From positions 1-64,000 of the forward strand of contig CAYRUO010000009.1 in assembly GCA_964427505.1 (NCBI GenBank): a DNA stretch of 64,000 nt, written 5' to 3'. The notes under the pieces were generated by a model. That model saw only the letters and a program-made list of their open reading frames with translations. It searched no databases and was not told where the DNA came from. Positions 61,958 through 64,000 of the stretch are shown here, piece by piece. How positions within the stretch are numbered: position 1 is the first letter of the stretch; each line of letters opens with the position of its first letter. Position numbers and translations under genes: made by a program. Origin of the DNA: Thermanaerothrix sp034436175. GTDB lineage: Bacteria > Chloroflexota > Anaerolineae > Anaerolineales > Anaerolineaceae.

Positions 61958-62920
61958 TTAGATTGGGGGTGAGACCTGGGTTCCGTTGAGAACCCGGATA
62001 GACACATGAGCGGCCAGGGAGTCCAGTATCGCGCGCTCGGGCAGGTTGGGGCCCAGGGTCGAGAGGGTACCCAAAGCAAAGGCCGTAGCCAGGCGCGCGC
62101 ATTCCGCCAGCGGCAGCCCTTGGCGTTGGGCAGCCAGGATGCCCGCCACCATAGCATCGCCCGCTCCAACTGTGCTCAGCACGGCGACCGGCGGCCCTTG
62201 CACGTGCAGGGATTGCGCGGAATCCATAAAAATTGCGCCGTCTTTGCCCATAGAGATGGCAACCACTTCGACCCCATAGGCGAGCAAGGCTCGCCCGGCA
62301 GCCTCAATGGCGGCCAGGGTGGTCAAGGGCTGTCCGTGCAAATGCTGCAACTCATCCAGGTTGGGTTTGAGGATGTGCGGCCCGGCTTGCACGCCCTGGC
62401 ACAGGGCTTCCTGGCTGGTATCCAGGATCACGCGCTTGCCGCGCGCCTTGAGTAAACGGATGATCTCGGCATAGGTCTCGGCAGGCAAACCCGGCGGTAG
62501 GTTACCGGAGAGCACAAACCACTCACAACTCAGCGCCAGGTCTTCCAGTGTGCCCAATAACTGCTGGTACGCCTGTGGGGTGGGCGCCAAGCCGGGCATG
62601 TTGATCTCGGTAGTCTGGCGTGAGGCTTCGTCCACAATCTTGATGTTGGTGCGGGTCGCGCCGGGGAGATAAATAAAGCGGTTAAGGATGGCTTTACGGG
62701 CAAACCACTGCTCAAAGAGCGCGGCATTTTCCCGCCCCAGGAACCCAGTCACGGCGACCCGTAAACCGTAATCGGCCAAATAGGAAGCCACGTTGACCCC
62801 CTTGCCCCCGGGATCCTGGCGCATGTCCTGCATGCGGTTCACCGCGTTGACCGAAAAATGCGCCACATAGAGGGTTTGGTCAATGGCAGGGTTAAGGGTA
62901 ACGGTAACGACGTCCATCAT
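61958..62920 (-). CDS. fruK: 1-phosphofructokinase
   Basis: A 320-residue PfkB kinase converting fructose 1-phosphate to fructose 1,6-bisphosphate. It shows VTLNPAIDQTLYV, DPGGKGVNVASYLADYG, the LSGNLPPGLPAETYA motif and VGAGDAMVAG with the catalytic Asp. Its start overlaps the EIIA-HPr stop by 4 bases. Position in the PTS operon makes the assignment firm. Confidence 0.95.
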   Translation of the reverse strand: MMDVVTVTLNPAIDQTLYVAHFSVNAVNRMQDMRQDPGGKGVNVASYLADYGLRVAVTGFLGRENAALFEQWFARKAILNRFIYLPGATRTNIKIVDEASRQTTEINMPGLAPTPQAYQQLLGTLEDLALSCEWFVLSGNLPPGLPAETYAEIIRLLKARGKRVILDTSQEALCQGVQAGPHILKPNLDELQHLHGQPLTTLAAIEAAGRALLAYGVEVVAISMGKDGAIFMDSAQSLHVQGPPVAVLSTVGAGDAMVAGILAAQRQGLPLAECARLATAFALGTLSTLGPNLPERAILDSLAAHVSIRVLNGTQVSPPI

Positions 62921-63657
62921 CCCTGCACCTCATCCTCCAAGCCGGCCTGGATGGCGTCGCGTAAGGTCGTCAGGGCAGCGTTGGCATCGGCACCCTCCGC
63001 CGAAAGGTAGAGGGTAGCGCCGCAATCGGCGCCCAACTGCAACAGCGAGAGCAGGCTTTTACCATCGGCCACCCGCTCCCCCAAGCGGACACGGATGGCG
63101 GCCTGGAACTGCTTGGCCAAACGCACAAAGACGGTCGCCGGGCGGGCATGCAGGCCGTGCGTGTTGCGCAGGGTGACGGCGATTTCATTCACGGCAGTGG
63201 GGTGGGGAGAGGCAGGGGACTCAGCCGGGGGTTCGCCGGTCAGGGCCAGGATGATCTCGGCGACATCGGCGGTGTGCGCCAGCCGCTGTACCTGCTGGCC
63301 ATCTTGGAGCAGACGCGTCAGGCGGCGTAGTACGCCCAGATGCTCATCCGAACGGGCGGCAATCCCAATGATGAGATGAGCCGTGGCATCAGGATGCCAG
63401 GCTACACCTACCGGCACCTGCAGCACGGCAATGCCGGTCTTGAGGATGAGATCACGATCTTCCGGCAGTCCGTGGGGAATGGCGACGCCGTGACCGAGAT
63501 AAGTATCGGCCACCACCTCGCGCTTGAGCATGCTTTCGGCGTAAGCGGGCTGGATATGGCCGGTATCCATCAGCAGTTGCGCCACCGCCCGGATGGCGGC
63601 TTCTTTGTCTGCCGGCTGGGCGCCCAGCATCACTTGGGCTGGGGAAAGGGTGAGCAT
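62917..63657 (-). CDS. PTS fructose EIIA-HPr fusion protein (FruB-like)
   Basis: A 246-residue cytosolic phosphocarrier. Residues 1-145 form an EIIA-Fru domain with the active His in HGVAIPHGLPEDRD (about residue 62). Residues about 158-245 form an HPr domain with the active His in NTHGLHARPATVFV and the regulatory-site Ser in DGKSLLSLL. So phosphate can pass from enzyme I through this protein to FruA. No enzyme I gene is in the window. GGAGG precedes the ATG. It is first gene of the operon. Confidence 0.93.
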   Translation of the reverse strand: MLTLSPAQVMLGAQPADKEAAIRAVAQLLMDTGHIQPAYAESMLKREVVADTYLGHGVAIPHGLPEDRDLILKTGIAVLQVPVGVAWHPDATAHLIIGIAARSDEHLGVLRRLTRLLQDGQQVQRLAHTADVAEIILALTGEPPAESPASPHPTAVNEIAVTLRNTHGLHARPATVFVRLAKQFQAAIRVRLGERVADGKSLLSLLQLGADCGATLYLSAEGADANAALTTLRDAIQAGLEDEVQG

Positions 63658-63690
63658 GTTAACCTCCAGGGGGAAGAGACGGGCAAAATC

Positions 63691-63704
63691 TGTAATCGTT
63701 TACA
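63691..63704. promoter_or_regulatory. LacI-type operator at the fru operon promoter
   Basis: TGTAATCGTTTACA, a near-palindrome with the central CG typical of LacI-family sites. It lies just downstream of the fru -10 box (63711-63716, minus strand). Its 12-base core is the exact reverse complement of the site at 63810-63821. Confidence 0.85.
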
Positions 63705-63710
63705 AATTAC

Positions 63711-63738
63711 ATTATAAGGATTTGACGCAATTTGTCAA
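63711..63738 (-). promoter_or_regulatory. Sigma70-type promoter of the fru operon
   Basis: On the minus strand, TTGACA (63733-63738), a 16-base spacer and TATAAT (63711-63716), both perfect. Confidence 0.88.
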
Positions 63739-63809
63739 TACCCCGCCTAAAATTGCCCCTAATAAGGCTTATAACGCCTCAAAACGCCCCTTTAGAGAGG
63801 GTTTTATTG

Positions 63810-63821
63810 GTAAACGATTAC
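63810..63821. promoter_or_regulatory. LacI-type operator upstream of the regulator gene
   Basis: GTAAACGATTAC, identical to the fru-side site on the other strand. It lies 30 bases before the -10 box TATAAT (63852-63857) of the regulator gene, near its -35 region, consistent with autoregulation. Confidence 0.8.
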
Positions 63822-63890
63822 AGAATATAACGGCGACTCGGCTGCTTGTGCTATAATGAACATAATCCTGCAACCGGAAATGGAAAGGTT

Positions 63891-64000
63891 ATGCCGAGCA
63901 TCAAGGATGTTGCACGCGCTGCCGGGGTATCCACCGCCACCGTCTCACGGGTGCTGGCCGATAAGCCTTACGTCAGCCCCGAGGTACGGCGGCGCGTGTT
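63891..64000 (+). CDS. LacI family transcriptional regulator, N-terminal part
   Basis: The gene runs off the window; 36 codons are visible. They form the LacI helix-turn-helix and hinge-side helix: IKDVARAAGVSTATVSRVLA, then DKPYVSPEVRRRV. GGAAAGG precedes the ATG, and TATAAT is at 63852-63857. It is divergent from the fru PTS operon, and both promoters carry the same operator, so it is very probably the fructose-operon repressor (FruR-like). The effector domain is not visible. Confidence 0.92.
   Translation, partial: MPSIKDVARAAGVSTATVSRVLADKPYVSPEVRRRV

Noticed and set aside
1..64000. CRISPR arrays, phage structural genes, toxin-antitoxin or restriction systems
   Set aside because: I looked for regularly spaced repeats and such genes and found none; the only mobile remnants are the tRNA repeat and the broken transposase.

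Overview
The window looks like a chromosomal segment of a Chloroflexota bacterium, probably Anaerolineae. This is inferred from style rather than from a marker gene. The clues are lipoprotein solute-binding proteins with Pro/Thr-rich or EKTVVV-repeat linkers, the long-form DUF3417-type glucan phosphorylase, many ABC sugar and peptide importers with M29, M55 and M24 peptidases, and a T-box in front of serS. Base composition is moderately to clearly GC-rich. The outer parts (0-10.8 kb and 57-64 kb) look richer in GC by eye than the middle.

Layout. 0-2 kb: end of a cobalt/nickel ECF transporter operon (cbiM end, cbiQ, cbiO). 2-11 kb: M55 peptidase, CPBP protease, pepT, a LysR regulator divergent from a YeeE/YedE sulfur transporter with a palindromic operator between them, glucan phosphorylase, and a DUF2179 membrane protein. 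11-21.7 kb: a leftward sugar operon under an autoregulated ROK repressor, with a MalEFG-type importer, a large DUF5107-TPR protein, a glutamine-amidotransferase-like protein, a Gfo/Idh/MocA oxidoreductase and a ROK sugar kinase. 21.7-25 kb: cupin protein, broken HD-domain gene, unknown lipoprotein, and a YhfC-type membrane protein.

25.2-56.9 kb is bounded by a 26-bp direct repeat of the tRNA-Cys 3' end: a remnant at 25180 and the intact tRNA at 56840. It may be an old genomic island. It holds (a) a peptide-type module (25.6-36.9 kb) with a five-gene Opp/Dpp importer, two M29-like aminopeptidases, two DUF917 proteins, a nitroreductase and a small DUF6092-like protein; and (b) a large sugar module (37-55.6 kb) with an RbsABC-type importer, FucI/AraA-like isomerase, FGGY kinase, class II aldolase, PfkB kinase, cupin phosphoglucose isomerase, SIS isomerase, two dehydrogenases plus a SAF-domain oxidoreductase, an M24-fold protein lacking metal ligands, and two SorC regulators. 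A decayed IS4-type transposase lies at its right edge.

57-64 kb: a T-box-controlled serS with a DUF456 gene, ferritin, a secreted CAP-domain protein, and a fructose PTS operon (EIIA-HPr, fruK, fruA) divergent from a LacI-type regulator cut by the window end. Both fru-side promoters carry the same 12-bp operator.

The overall picture is a heterotroph importing sugars and peptides through several independently regulated modules. In all three ABC operons a strong stem-loop sits just after the binding-protein gene and before the first permease gene. The best candidates for undescribed biochemistry are the SAF-oxidoreductase sugar module, the double DUF917/M29 module and the DUF5107-TPR operon.
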